Assembly: GCA_013216015.1 (NCBI GenBank) | Contig: JABSOI010000017.1 | Coordinates: 54,934 to 118,933 of the forward strand | Reading direction: 5' to 3' | DNA from: Alteromonadaceae bacterium | Lineage (GTDB): Bacteria > Pseudomonadota > Gammaproteobacteria > Enterobacterales > Alteromonadaceae | DNA length: 64,000 bases | Shown here: positions 9,573-19,445 of the stretch, in pieces | How positions within the stretch are numbered: the first letter of the stretch is position 1 | Layout: every line of letters begins with the position of its first letter | Position numbers and translations under genes: made by a program | The notes under the pieces: model-generated | The model's database searches: none | What the model was told of the DNA's origin: nothing | The model's input: only the letters and a program-made list of their open reading frames with translations

Positions 9573-10247
9573 ATGTCTTCATTTTTAATTGCTCCATCTA
9601 TACTCTCTGCTGATTTTTCTCGTTTAGGAGATGATGTTGCTAAAGTATTAGCTGCAGGTGCAGATGTTGTCCATTTTGATGTGATGGATAACCACTTTGT
9701 ACCAAATTTAACTTTTGGTCCTATGATATGTAAGTCTTTACGTGATTATGGAATTACTGCTCCTATTGACGTGCACTTAATGGTGAAGCCCGTAGACAGC
9801 CTAATTCCAGAATTTGCTAAAGCTGGTGCTGATATTATTACTTTTCATCCAGAAGGTAGCGACCATATTGATCGTAGCTTGCAACTTATTAAAGATAATG
9901 GTTGTAAAGCAGGACTTGTACTAAACCCGGCAACGCCTTTGCATTGTTTGGATTTCGTGATGGATAAACTAGATGTTATATTATTGATGTCTGTTAATCC
10001 TGGTTTTGGTGGTCAATCTTTTATCCCTGGAACTTTAGATAAATTGCGTTTAGTGCGTGAAAAAATTAAAGCCAGTGGTCGTAATATTAGTTTAGAAGTA
10101 GACGGTGGTGTTAAAGTAGATAATATTGCAGAGATTGCACAAGCAGGGGCTGATATGTTTGTTGCCGGCTCTGCTATTTTCTCACAACCAGATTATAAAG
10201 TTGCCATTGATCAAATGCGCACAGAACTATTGAAAGTAACTAAGTAA
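9573..10247 (+). CDS. rpe: Ribulose-phosphate 3-epimerase
   Basis: A 224-residue TIM-barrel enzyme interconverting ribulose 5-phosphate and xylulose 5-phosphate in the pentose phosphate pathway. Signatures are [14 protein letters not shown] at the N-terminus, [14 protein letters not shown] and DVHLM (metal-ligand residues), [12 protein letters not shown], and the phosphate-binding EVDGGV ... VAGSAIF. Length is normal. The stop codon lies inside an 8-base tandem repeat that continues downstream. Confidence 0.97.
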   Translation: MSSFLIAPSILSADFSRLGDDVAKVLAAGADVVHFDVMDNHFVPNLTFGPMICKSLRDYGITAPIDVHLMVKPVDSLIPEFAKAGADIITFHPEGSDHIDRSLQLIKDNGCKAGLVLNPATPLHCLDFVMDKLDVILLMSVNPGFGGQSFIPGTLDKLRLVREKIKASGRNISLEVDGGVKVDNIAEIAQAGADMFVAGSAIFSQPDYKVAIDQMRTELLKVTK

Positions 10248-10307
10248 CTAAGTAACTAAGTAACTAAGTAACTAAGTAACTAAGTAACTAAGTAATCAAG
10301 TACGTAA
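10236..10307 (+). repeat. 8-bp tandem repeat across the rpe stop
   Basis: The unit GTAACTAA is repeated seven times perfectly from 10236 to 10291 and then twice in degenerate form to about 10307. The last rpe codons and its TAA fall within the first two units. The reading frame through the repeat always meets a stop within 12 bases, so copy-number change would not alter the protein. Confidence 0.95.
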
Positions 10308-10420
10308 GTAATTATTTATTTAAATTACTTAATTGCTTAAAGTAATATTGTTTAATAAAAAAATTGTAATAAACATTAGAAATGCGATCCCACTGTTGGG
10401 GTGCAAGTAAAAGGATAATA

Positions 10421-11479
10421 ATGAATAAACCGATTGTATTAAGTGGCTGTCAGCCTTCAGGTGATTTGACTATAGGTAATTATTTAGGCGCATTAAAGCA
10501 ATGGGTTAACATGCAGAATAGTCATGAATGTTATTACATGTTAGTTGATCAACATGCTATTACTGTTCGCCCAAATCCAGAAGCATTACGCAAAGCGACT
10601 ATGGATGGCTTAGCTTTATATCTTGCCTGTGGTGTTGACCCTCAAAAAAGTACTATTTTCATTCAGTCGCATGTGCCTGAGCATAGCCAGTTGAGTTGGG
10701 TGTTGAACTGTTACACTCAAATGGGTGAACTTAACCGCATGACTCAATATAAAGATAAGTCACAAAAATCTGAAGCTAATATGAATTCAGGCTTATTTTC
10801 TTATCCGGTATTAATGGCTGCTGATATATTGCTTTATCGTGCAGATAGAGTACCTGTAGGTGACGATCAAAAGCAGCATTTAGAATTAGCACGAGACATC
10901 GCTAATCGCTTTAATAACCTTTATGGTGATGTTTTTACTGTACCTGAACCTTATATTCCAGAGCATGGTGCCAGGGTAATGAGTTTGCTGGAGCCTGGGA
11001 AAAAAATGTCAAAATCAGATACTAATCCGGGTAACTTTATTGGCTTGTTAGAAGATCCTAAAAAAATCACTAAAAAGATCAAACGTGCAGTGACCGATTC
11101 AGACGAACAGGCGAATATTTATTTTAATACTGAAGAAAAACCTGGTGTGTCAAATTTGTTATCTTTATTATCTTGTGCAACAGGGCAAAGTGTTGAACAG
11201 CTGGTACCTCAATATGCAGATAAAATGTATGGTCATTTAAAAGGTGATGTTGCAGAAGCTGTGGTTGAGTTATTAAAACCCATTCAAGATAAATATCATC
11301 AATTCCGAAATGATCAGACGTATTTAGAACAAGTGATGCGAAATGGCGCTGAAAAGGCATCAGCAAGAGCAAGTAAGGTACTTGTTGATGTTTATGACGC
11401 AGTAGGGTTTATTGCTAAGCCAGCTTCCATTGCTAAGCCAGCCATAAAGGTTGCGCTTAATCCAAACTCAGATAATTAG
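10421..11479 (+). CDS. trpS: Tryptophanyl-tRNA synthetase
   Basis: Class I aminoacyl-tRNA synthetase that charges tRNA-Trp. The open frame begins at 10382, but the ATG at 10421 follows an AGGATAATA ribosome site and gives the usual start [14 protein letters not shown]; the protein is then 352 residues. The HIGH-like motif is TIGNYLGAL and the KMSKS loop is [27 protein letters not shown] is the conserved dimer and substrate region. It follows rpe by about 170 bases, as in many Alteromonadales. Confidence 0.96.
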   Translation: MNKPIVLSGCQPSGDLTIGNYLGALKQWVNMQNSHECYYMLVDQHAITVRPNPEALRKATMDGLALYLACGVDPQKSTIFIQSHVPEHSQLSWVLNCYTQMGELNRMTQYKDKSQKSEANMNSGLFSYPVLMAADILLYRADRVPVGDDQKQHLELARDIANRFNNLYGDVFTVPEPYIPEHGARVMSLLEPGKKMSKSDTNPGNFIGLLEDPKKITKKIKRAVTDSDEQANIYFNTEEKPGVSNLLSLLSCATGQSVEQLVPQYADKMYGHLKGDVAEAVVELLKPIQDKYHQFRNDQTYLEQVMRNGAEKASARASKVLVDVYDAVGFIAKPASIAKPAIKVALNPNSDN

Positions 11480-11494
11480 TATTCAATTCTGAAG

Positions 11495-11528
11495 CTGCCT
11501 ACAGTTATCACTATAGGCAGTTTTTTTT
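11495..11528 (+). terminator. Rho-independent terminator of trpS
   Basis: A 7-bp stem (CTGCCTA at 11495-11501 with TAGGCAG at 11514-11520) is followed by a run of eight T (11521-11528), 15 bases after the trpS stop. Confidence 0.9.
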
Positions 11529-12486
11529 ATTTCTTTTGAGCTGCTTTTCGCGTTTTATCGAATAATTGAGCGCTATCTTTTAGAAAGTTATCGGTAGTGT
11601 TGCTGGGCGCAATAAGAAAATTTGGCGTCATTATTGTGACATTGTAACTTGGCAAAGGATTGAAGTCAGGTTTGTGACTTAATTTAATTAAAAAACTACC
11701 GCCAAATAATATTGCCGTTAAACTTAACGCCACCGTTAATCTACGTTCTTTTGTCATATGAAAACCGATATAACAATTTAGCCAAAATAGACAAAACCCT
11801 AAACCTATAGGAAATAGAGTGATCAATCCTGTTAATGGCCAATTACTCGACAGGTTAAATTGGGCAATTGTTTCAAAAACATCAGTTATCCACATTAGAT
11901 TAAAAAAGACAAAGCTAATGCCTAACTGGTTCATTATTCTTGCGTCATGCTTAGTTAAATGAGAAATCAGGGCAACCATGCTGGGCCATAGGGCAAAAAG
12001 CAGTGTCATTCCCACAGACGGCACTAATAATTGAGTAAAGGTAACTTTTGTTGAGTTGTTGAGATAAAAAATAAAACCAGCAACAAAAGTAAAAAGGAAC
12101 ATACTGCCGATAATTACCGCAGGATGGCGAGTGCTGCTGATTAAGCTTTCAAAGGGACTGAAGGTTACGCTTTTGGCGACAGGATGATGGGGGAAAATGA
12201 TACGTATCTGGCTTTTCCCTATACTAATTATGTCACCTGAGCTAATAACGTGTTGATCAGCCGAATTTTTACCTGTTTCTAAAAAACTTCCGTTAATAGT
12301 ATCTTTGTCAGAAACAATCCAATTTTCACCGTCGTAATCCAAAGATAAATGTTCAGGGCATACATGAGGATCGGTAAGAATTATGTCGTTGTTATATCCT
12401 CTGCCTATTGTCACAGTATTTTTAATGGTCTTATGTCGACCAAGTAACTTATGTCCGCGGCTTATTTCTTCAATAATTAATTCCAT
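11527..12486 (-). CDS. FHA-domain membrane protein
   Basis: A 319-residue protein with an N-terminal forkhead-associated domain (about residues 20-95). It shows the phosphothreonine-binding pattern: GRGYNNDIIL, then CPEHLSL and NGSFLETG. The rest holds about five hydrophobic helices (about 125-265), so the FHA domain should face the cytoplasm. The start overlaps the end of the upstream protease gene, so the two are probably translated together. Role unknown; FHA domains read threonine phosphorylation, but no kinase or phosphatase gene is nearby. Confidence 0.8.
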   Translation of the reverse strand: MELIIEEISRGHKLLGRHKTIKNTVTIGRGYNNDIILTDPHVCPEHLSLDYDGENWIVSDKDTINGSFLETGKNSADQHVISSGDIISIGKSQIRIIFPHHPVAKSVTFSPFESLISSTRHPAVIIGSMFLFTFVAGFIFYLNNSTKVTFTQLLVPSVGMTLLFALWPSMVALISHLTKHDARIMNQLGISFVFFNLMWITDVFETIAQFNLSSNWPLTGLITLFPIGLGFCLFWLNCYIGFHMTKERRLTVALSLTAILFGGSFLIKLSHKPDFNPLPSYNVTIMTPNFLIAPSNTTDNFLKDSAQLFDKTRKAAQKK

Positions 12487-13730
12487 TTTACAGACTCCAT
12501 AAATTTCCTAGTAAAAGCTAATGCTGTGGTTTGTTCTACACCGGCAATAGTAAAATGGCTGACCAAAGCTTGGTTGTTTTTGTCTATTGATGCTGCTAAA
12601 TACAAAACATCAAATAGTTTCGGGAAATCTTTATAGGATCGCGTACAAAAAATTGTTTTATTTTCAATGGCGTTATTATCAGGCGTAACAGTGTCGTGGT
12701 GACATTGATATTCGGAAACATTGTCTTTACCTGCCTTATTACCGGGGCCCGCACGTCGAATTCGTTTTTCATATAAATGATAAAACTTAGTATCACTTAG
12801 CTCTTTGGCTTGCATGTATTGAAATTCCATCTCTAAGTTACTGGTAAAGAAACGTGAAGAAATATAGGTATTTTCATCTAGAGAACAATTAGCTACCGCA
12901 GCTAAAAATAATGCATCTGTTTTATCTGCATTCGATTCGCCCCAACAACGAATAAATGGAACATCAATAGCTGGTATCACGCCATTACCTAGTGTTTTTA
13001 TTTTCCACTCGGCGGTTAAGATTGTGGAAAATAATTTTTGTTGGTTTTGTGAAAGTTGGTCCGCCATTTGTTTATCAATACTTTCTGGCACAGAGAGTTG
13101 GTATGCCTTATATAAATTAGCTAATTTTTCATGGGGAACAAGAAAGCCAATTTGATTTCCTGAAGTCGCAACGTTAATACCTACCACTTTTGTTTCATTA
13201 TTTACTACCGGACCGCCACTCATGCCTGGATTAACTGAGCCGGTAAAATGAATACGTTGATTAAATGACTCAGTTTTCAAACCATTATAGGTGCCGGGAA
13301 CAACGATCATGCCTAAGTCATGAGGGTTTCCTAATGAGTATATTTCTTCACCTCTTTTGGGAGCGTTGTCGGCAATCGAAAAGTAAGGTAAATCAATTTC
13401 GGTACTACGCTTGACTAAGGCCAAATCATTTATTACATCAACACTTTTCAATTCAAGTACACCTTTGTTACCTTGGTGGTCTAGAAATTCTATGGTGTAT
13501 TTTGCCGGGTGACGTGCAAAGCCTGAAATAACATGATAATTAGTGGCAATTAAACCGTCTTTACTAATTTGAAATCCCGAGCCAATAGATGATTTTTCAC
13601 CACTGGTTTTGTCAATTAACCGTATTTGATATAAAGACGGGGCAAGTTGTTTAAATATTTCTTCTGCCTGTTCCGTTGCAAATCCATTGGTGGATAAGCA
13701 AAGCAGCAAAAAGGTAAAAAAACCTTTCAT
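12477..13730 (-). CDS. Secreted trypsin-like serine protease
   Basis: A 417-residue protein with a signal peptide (cleavage near GFA-TEQ, residue 18). A trypsin-2/DegP-like catalytic domain covers about 25-215. The triad is readable: His in ATNYHVISG, Asp in NDLALVK and Ser in GMSGGPVV. No PDZ domain is visible; the C-terminal 200 residues are a Cys-containing region without a recognised family. It overlaps the FHA-domain gene by ten bases, suggesting a two-gene unit in which a periplasmic protease works with a membrane FHA protein. Substrate unknown. Confidence 0.82.
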   Translation of the reverse strand: MKGFFTFLLLCLSTNGFATEQAEEIFKQLAPSLYQIRLIDKTSGEKSSIGSGFQISKDGLIATNYHVISGFARHPAKYTIEFLDHQGNKGVLELKSVDVINDLALVKRSTEIDLPYFSIADNAPKRGEEIYSLGNPHDLGMIVVPGTYNGLKTESFNQRIHFTGSVNPGMSGGPVVNNETKVVGINVATSGNQIGFLVPHEKLANLYKAYQLSVPESIDKQMADQLSQNQQKLFSTILTAEWKIKTLGNGVIPAIDVPFIRCWGESNADKTDALFLAAVANCSLDENTYISSRFFTSNLEMEFQYMQAKELSDTKFYHLYEKRIRRAGPGNKAGKDNVSEYQCHHDTVTPDNNAIENKTIFCTRSYKDFPKLFDVLYLAASIDKNNQALVSHFTIAGVEQTTALAFTRKFMESVKWN

Positions 13731-14020
13731 TGATAATCCTTACTTTTTTAGATGAGTATATTTAGTAATATTGATCAATTGTCGTCTATTATCTGCCATC
13801 AAGCAAAGGAAAGCTTGTAACAAAGCGTAGCGCAAAAAACGCAGTTTTATAAATATTGAATAAATGAGATTGATAATCCAGTATTTAATTTATAAATCAA
13901 CGTGTTAAAGTCTTTGACCCAAGCAGTAGCGACACAACTAAACTCTTTTTTTTATTTTTAGGTTTAACAATACCTTACTTGATATTGTTTCAATTACCTA
14001 ATTTAGGTTAAAGTCAAATA

Positions 14021-14443
14021 ATGACTTTAAGCATTTATGATCCAGTTATGAATAATGAACAAGCCCAACAATACTTACTTTCAAAAGTTGAAACAACATT
14101 AGATTATCCTTTTGGTGAAGAGGTAAAAGTATTTAAAGTAAAAAATAAAATGTTTGCGACTTTAGCATTAGGAAAAATTGCCAAGAGTGCGAGAACTAAT
14201 GATGATGCTAAAACATATTATTGGATGAATTTAAAATGTGATCCAGACGAAGCGGTAATGTTGCGTGATATTTTTCCTGCGGTTATTGCTGGTTACCATA
14301 TGAATAAGGCACTTTGGAATACTGTTATTCTTGATGGTTCAATTCCACAGGGAGAGATTGAGCGCATGATAGATAATTCGTATATGCTGGTGGTGAAGAA
14401 AATGGCCAAAAAAGATCAGCAGTCGATTTTGGTCCATTTTTAA
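14021..14443 (+). CDS. MmcQ/YjbR family protein
   Basis: A 140-residue protein of the MmcQ/YjbR (DUF419) type with a CyaY-like DNA-binding fold. The pattern includes TTLDYPFGEEVKVFKVKNKMFA, the LKCDP motif, and GYHMNKALWNTV near the middle. YjbR proteins are small cytoplasmic proteins; DNA binding has been proposed. The ATG at 14021 has no clear ribosome site and the in-frame ATG at 14045 is an alternative start. It stands alone. Confidence 0.82.
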   Translation: MTLSIYDPVMNNEQAQQYLLSKVETTLDYPFGEEVKVFKVKNKMFATLALGKIAKSARTNDDAKTYYWMNLKCDPDEAVMLRDIFPAVIAGYHMNKALWNTVILDGSIPQGEIERMIDNSYMLVVKKMAKKDQQSILVHF

Positions 14444-14756
14444 TTAAATCGAAAAACATAAGAATTATACAAAACAGCTACATCTGAACGATATAAAATA
14501 CCACAGACTGAATTAAGAGGTATTTTCTTTAAAGATAATAACGTTATTGCCTACAGTGAAAAGAAAAATAACCAGTGATTGCACACTTTCTGTGCTTGCA
14601 ATATTTATGGTTGTGGGAAATAGATACAAATCCTTACATTTAATTATGTCGATCACTTTTTATTCGTTGAACCTATTTGTTAATGTTAAGTCAGTAGTTA
14701 TTGTTAATATCAATTGCACTGGTATAAGTTGATAGTTTTAAAAAAAGGAAAAGTTA
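14444..14756. other. Intergenic region before lepB
   Basis: A 313-base AT-rich stretch. An open frame at 14547-14732 has no ribosome site and no recognisable content and is not called. The promoter and AAGGAA ribosome site of the downstream signal peptidase are expected at the 3' end. Confidence 0.5.
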
Positions 14757-15407
14757 ATGAATAATTGGATAAAAAAAATGTGGAAAGACAATAAGTCACT
14801 GCTAGTTTTTTTAAGTTTAATGTTAGTTTTTCGTAGTGCAGTAGCAGATTGGAATGAAGTACCGACAGGTTCAATGAAGCCAACAATTATTGAAGGAGAC
14901 CGAATTTTTATTAATAAAATGGCTTATGATATTAGAATACCTTTTACTCATGTTTCTTTGATGAAAATGTCTGACCCACAACGTAATGACATTATTATAT
15001 TTGACTCAGTTGTTTCGGATAAACGTTTGGTTAAACGTGTTATCGGCTTACCAGGTGACGTTATTTCAATGAAAGATAATCGCGTATCTATTAATGGTAA
15101 GCAGTTAAGTTATCAACATGCTGCCGTAAATGGTTCAGTTATTGATATTCATGAAAATTTATCAGGCAATACTCATACAGTTCGTACCAATTCAGCAGGT
15201 TCACAGTTGTCAAACTTTCCTGAAGTAAAAGTACCTGAGGGACATTATTTGGTATTAGGCGATAACCGTGATAACAGTGCTGATTCAAGAGTAATTGGTT
15301 TTGTACCAAGGGAAGAAATAATTGGTCGCTCCAGCAGTGTGGTGATGTCTCTGGATTACGAGAATTATTATATACCGCGCTCAGATCGATTTTTCCAAAC
15401 ATTGTAA
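14757..15407 (+). CDS. lepB: Signal peptidase I (short form)
   Basis: A 216-residue type I signal peptidase. An N-terminal anchor (about 13-32) is followed by the serine nucleophile motif VPTGSMKPTI and the catalytic lysine region KRLVKRVIGLPGDVI. The GDNRDNSADSRVIGFVP box completes the family signature. It cleaves signal peptides at the outer face of the inner membrane. It is shorter than the enteric LepB (about 320 residues), lacks the second transmembrane segment, and is not next to lepA or rnc, so it may be a second, specialised copy. A strong AAGGAAAAG ribosome site precedes the ATG. Confidence 0.92.
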   Translation: MNNWIKKMWKDNKSLLVFLSLMLVFRSAVADWNEVPTGSMKPTIIEGDRIFINKMAYDIRIPFTHVSLMKMSDPQRNDIIIFDSVVSDKRLVKRVIGLPGDVISMKDNRVSINGKQLSYQHAAVNGSVIDIHENLSGNTHTVRTNSAGSQLSNFPEVKVPEGHYLVLGDNRDNSADSRVIGFVPREEIIGRSSSVVMSLDYENYYIPRSDRFFQTL

Positions 15408-15458
15408 TCTTACATTTTGTAATTTTACACTATGTAACCTTTAATTTTGTAACCTTTA

Positions 15459-15517
15459 ATATGGAAGAAGCTGAACAATGTTGAGATGTATTTGCTCAGA
15501 CTTCTTCGCTCCATATT
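15459..15517. terminator. Long inverted repeat between lepB and DUF4097 gene
   Basis: ATATGGAAGAAGCTGA at 15459-15474 pairs with TCAGACTTCTTCGCTCCATAT at about 15496-15516, apart from small bulges. It lies between convergent genes and could act as a bidirectional terminator. No long T run follows. Confidence 0.5.
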
Positions 15518-15575
15518 TCATTTAAGCACTGTCATTTAAGAACTATCATTTAAGTAATGCTATTAAGCAAACTTA

Positions 15576-16430
15576 CTACTTGGCTTTACGTATGTATAAG
15601 TTGCCGCTATAAGTTGTTAATGATAATTCCTGTCCGCCGCCATTGAGTTTAGCCTGCATAGTTTTACCAATGGTAATCTTTTGTTTATTACCTCGTTTAG
15701 TCTTTTTAACTTCTTCTACTGAAATGAATTCTTGTTCAAGTCCAGATAAAATTTCTCCCTGATAGCTTTGCACTGTTATATTTGCAGCAATGCTTTTTGT
15801 TAAGGTTATGTCTATATTACCGCTATGGCTGGTTAATGAAGAAGGGCTAGTTTCGTTGAAGTCAGAGAAAACCACCACAATATCTTTTAAATGAGTTTCA
15901 GCAACAATTGGCCCTGATATATTATTTGCGTAAATTGCACCTTTGTATGACTCTAATTCTATACCTCCCTGTACGGAGTCTACTTTTATATCACCGCCAT
16001 AATATAATGAGATATCTAATTTTGAACGGTGAGGTACTTTTATAATGAGGTTAACATACTGTGTTGATATTTCACTCTTGATTTCAACAACATTGTTATC
16101 TTCTTCTATTTCCAGGCGTAACATGTTGCCACTGATAGATTTCAGACCTTGAGACGATCTGGCAGGACTTCGATTTCTGTTAGCTTTGTGTATTTTTTTT
16201 AGTTCATGGGAATTTTTATCATTTTTGTTATTAGTAGTGGTAGCACTTATTTCAATAGTATCACCTTCATAACCGATAACCGTTATATTGCCATTAACCA
16301 CTTCGATCTATACTGACACAGGTTGACCGGGTTTTGATAATGGCAAACTATGAGTTTGTTCACCAGCAAGTGTATTTGTATTAATTGTTGCCAGCATAGT
16401 AAATGCTACGGCGAATAATGATTTGTTCAT
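15576..16430 (-). pseudogene. DUF4097-type exported protein, in-frame stop
   Basis: The gene begins at the ATG at 16430, which has an excellent AAGGAG ribosome site seven bases upstream, 20 bases after the anti-sigma gene. The first 40 codons encode a signal peptide (MNKSLFAVAFTMLATINTN, cleavage near LAG). A TAG at 16308-16310 then interrupts the same frame. The remainder (to 15576) encodes a beta-helix-like DUF4097 protein with repeated short strands (VNGNITVIGYEGD, ELESYKGAIYANNISG, SYQGEILSG, TYSGNLYIRKA). Without the stop the protein would be about 284 residues. The downstream part could restart at the GTG at 16301 but would lack a signal peptide. Third gene of the sigma / anti-sigma operon. 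Confidence 0.85.
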
Positions 16431-16450
16431 GGTAGTACTCCTTGGATAAA

Positions 16451-17275
16451 TTAAGTATATGAAGTTGCTAATTTTGATTGAATAAATTGTTGAATTTCCG
16501 GTTGTGTATCTTGTTTTTTAAGTTGTTCAAGTATTAGTTTTATGGTGGTAGGCGTACCTTTATTTATGAGCAATTGAAATAACTCAATTTGTACTAAAGT
16601 ATTCTTTTCCCTTAATGCTAACGAGAGTAATTCTGACTCTGAATCCTGAAAAACATCTTGTTCTGCTAAAGTTTTAACAATTGCTTGTCGAACTGCTGTT
16701 GAGTTATCACTCTCTAATAAATCAATTAGTTGCCTGATTAACATAGGATCAGAAAGATCAGACTGTTTGCTGTAGGCAACCCCGGTTAAACGTTCACTGG
16801 CAGATTTTTTTTGTAACATTGAAATGGCCAGTAAAGTGTTTAATGATGATACTTGCTGCTTTAACCCGTTAAAATCTGCATTATTAGACATTTGCTGTGG
16901 TTGGTTCACATTAAAACCAATCACAAAAACCAGACTTAATGAAGCAAATTGCATTAAAGGTTTTGGCGTAAAAATGTGCTTTAATGAGCTCAGCAGGGAA
17001 GTTTTGGGTTGAATAGTATTTTCACACTTTATGCTAATACTGTCGCTTTGTGCAGCTTGTGCCCTAGACAACATTTGATAAAAGTCGGCGTCCATTTTAT
17101 CTGATGGTTTAGCTGCTTGTTCAGCGTTGTTTTGCCAAAATTGTTCAATAAAGTGTAATTCATTTTGTAATTCAACATCGTTATTGAGCAAATTCTGCAT
17201 TTCATCGCTCATTTCAGAGCAAGCTTCATTTGCCAGTGAAGCAAGTTTCCAGTCGATAATGTCGGTATTATTCAT
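16451..17275 (-). CDS. Putative anti-sigma factor with HEAT-like C-terminus
   Basis: A 274-residue protein. The N-terminal 80 residues are helical and acidic, in the position of a sigma-binding domain, but I see no HxxxCxxC zinc motif. One transmembrane helix lies at about 108-124 (LMQFASLSLVFVIGFNV). The periplasmic part contains HEAT-like helical repeats (IRQLIDLLESDNSTAVRQAIVKTL, then LLSLALREKNTLVQIELFQLLI). It starts in a TAATG overlap with the ECF sigma gene, so the two are translationally coupled, which supports the anti-sigma assignment by context. Confidence 0.72.
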   Translation of the reverse strand: MNNTDIIDWKLASLANEACSEMSDEMQNLLNNDVELQNELHFIEQFWQNNAEQAAKPSDKMDADFYQMLSRAQAAQSDSISIKCENTIQPKTSLLSSLKHIFTPKPLMQFASLSLVFVIGFNVNQPQQMSNNADFNGLKQQVSSLNTLLAISMLQKKSASERLTGVAYSKQSDLSDPMLIRQLIDLLESDNSTAVRQAIVKTLAEQDVFQDSESELLSLALREKNTLVQIELFQLLINKGTPTTIKLILEQLKKQDTQPEIQQFIQSKLATSYT

Positions 17276-17823
17276 TAGGTATTTTCTCCAACAAGCTGTT
17301 GATAACTAGATTGCAATTTACTTATTGCATTACGCATACGAGCTTTTAAAGTATTCAAATTGCAATCTAGAAGCATGGCAATTTCTTGATAATTAAGTTG
17401 TTGAAAACGACTTGATATAATAATTTCTCTATGCTTTGGCGCTATATTATTTAAAGATTTCGCAAATAAATCATGTTGCTGATTTGTTTCTAACTCTTCA
17501 TATAAAGTATGCTCATTTACTAGCTCTACTTCTTCGATATCCAGAAGTTGATGCTGAGATTTATTTTTGCGGTAATGATCTGCCACGGTATTTCTAGCAA
17601 TGCCATAAAGCCAGCTTTTAAAGGTGCTGGTGCCATTAAAGCTAGTTCGGTAAGCCAACACCCGCATAAATGTATCTTGTACTAAATCTTCGCTTAGCGC
17701 TCGATTATTACCCGAGCGCAAAAAATAATTAAATAACTGAACCTTATTGTTTTCAAAAAGAATGGCTAGTTTGTTTAGCTGCCCCTCTTTAACTTGAAAC
17801 ATCAGTTCTTTTTCATCTGTCAT
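17275..17823 (-). CDS. ECF-type RNA polymerase sigma factor
   Basis: A 182-residue extracytoplasmic-function sigma factor. Region 2 is at about 22-95 (LSEDLVQDTFMRVLAYR, TFKSWLYGIARNTVADHYRK) and region 4 at about 125-172 (LNNIAPKHREIIISSRFQQLNYQEIAMLLDCNLNTLKARMRNAISKL). It would direct RNA polymerase to a small regulon, normally including its own operon. It is first of three co-directional genes (sigma, membrane anti-sigma, DUF4097). The signal and regulon are unknown. Confidence 0.92.
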   Translation of the reverse strand: MTDEKELMFQVKEGQLNKLAILFENNKVQLFNYFLRSGNNRALSEDLVQDTFMRVLAYRTSFNGTSTFKSWLYGIARNTVADHYRKNKSQHQLLDIEEVELVNEHTLYEELETNQQHDLFAKSLNNIAPKHREIIISSRFQQLNYQEIAMLLDCNLNTLKARMRNAISKLQSSYQQLVGENT

Positions 17824-18115
17824 TTATTTTTCTATCCTTTGTCTACAGTTAAGTAGATGAAAGTAAAATGCTGTTTTTGATTTTGTTACTTATTAATACG
17901 GAGGTCTAGCTAAAAAGGTTGATAAATAAATTAATTAATTTTAAATTAAATTATAAAGTGATATTTATCAGTGGATTGGATTTTTATTTTTTGGTGGTTT
18001 AGGGGGAGTTATAATAAGAACAGTGATATTTTGAAATAACCCAATTTATTATTTAATACAACCAGCTACTAAAAAAGCAAAAAATGTATAGCGCTTTATA
18101 CACTAAAACGAATAT

Positions 18116-19445
18116 TTATATGAAGTCTTCAATCAATAATAATTTACTAATACTCTTCCTTAAAGTATCAGGCACACCATGCTCTTTTGACAGTACGTCC
18201 CACAAAGATACAGCGTGAATAACTTTATCAATTATTTCATCTATTTCTGTGCGTCTTATAGTTGGTAAACATAATTCTGCTACTGCATAAATGTCTTTTC
18301 TATCATGCTCCTTTCGCTTACCGTTCATTGCCATCCAATGTTGCTCGACCCAAGGATCCCCAATAGCATAACTAAATGCAACGTCGTAAGCTGGTGTTAT
18401 TCGCCACTTCTTACCATCCAGCAGGAATGCTGTATTTTTAGAGTGATCATCATTATTACGGGCAACATGGTTGAAAACCATTTGTTTGAATATTTGCAAT
18501 GCATCTTCTTTAGGTAATCGTAAATCTCTAGCTACCTTGAATATTTGCTCATAGGAGTAGCCTCCCGGCTGATTGTAGTTTACGTGGGTCATGGCGCTTA
18601 ATGTTTGAATATGGCGTTTTTCATTACCATTAATGCGATCGAATCGTTTAGTGATAAAATGCCTTCTGTCACCTTCAGGCAAAAGATCGCAATGCTCCAT
18701 ATTAATGTCGGCTTCTTTTGCCATCAAATAATAAACATACTCCATAAACCCATATCCCATAGGATCACCAAATGTTTGTTTACTTCGATCACGGTCAGTT
18801 ACACCGTCAAACTTCAATAAATAATGGGTAAATCCATCAGGAGCATCGGTTTGCCCTGATTTGACTTGAGTGAAGTCTTGATTAAACGCTAGTAAAGCCT
18901 TAGGTCTAGCGCCACCTGCACTGGTTCCAACAGCTAAAAGTGCTTCTATCATTTCTTTATCAGCATATTGTTCTAAAAATGCTGCACTATATTCAAAGCC
19001 AGATCGTTCATTCAATACAGTTTGGGCAACTTTTGTGAGCGTTTCTAATTCAATATTATGGGAAGCATTAAATCCTTTTATTCGTTTTGATGGAAAATAC
19101 TCAAGTGTTCCCATACCTCTTGTCCCAGTGTATTGTAAACGCTCTAATGGGGTGATTTTATGGATTGGTTCAGGCTGTTTTGCTAACCATTGGTCCTAAT
19201 ATAGCATTACCAAAACTATCAGGCAGGGAATCAGCTACAAGGCCTGGCAAACCTTTGAAAGTTTCTTTGTCTAATCCCGGAAACTGATAAATCCGATTGT
19301 TTACCAATGGCATTGTTAATGGCGCAATCTGGATTTGCTTTTCAACAAACTCCGGGTAATATTCAAATTGCCCCGCTGCCGAACCCGGCTCAAATGTTAT
19401 AGCGGCTGCTTTTTCACCTTTATATCTAACTTCTATAGCTTCCAT
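18116..19445 (-). pseudogene. hipA: HipA-type kinase toxin, frameshifted
   Basis: Serine/threonine kinase toxin of a HipBA-type module. The N-terminal lobe is read from 19445 (ATG overlapping the hipB stop as TAATG) to LPDSFGNAILGP. The frame then shifts near 19190 and ends at a TGA. Removing one base at the TT (19190/19191) restores WLAKQPEP...LERLQYTGTRGMGTLEYFP and joins the C-terminal 332 residues. These hold the kinase motifs: the catalytic loop in NHVARNNDDHSKN and the Mg-binding PAYDVAFS. Intact length would be about 440 residues, normal for HipA. The frameshift should inactivate the kinase unless it is a sequencing error or is bypassed. Confidence 0.85.

Noticed and set aside
10236..10307. 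Phase-variable coding repeat in rpe
   Set aside because: The repeat reads into a stop within 12 bases whatever its copy number, so it cannot switch the protein on or off.
14547..14732. 61-codon frame before lepB
   Set aside because: Non-ATG start, no ribosome site, no recognisable content; it lies in the lepB upstream region.
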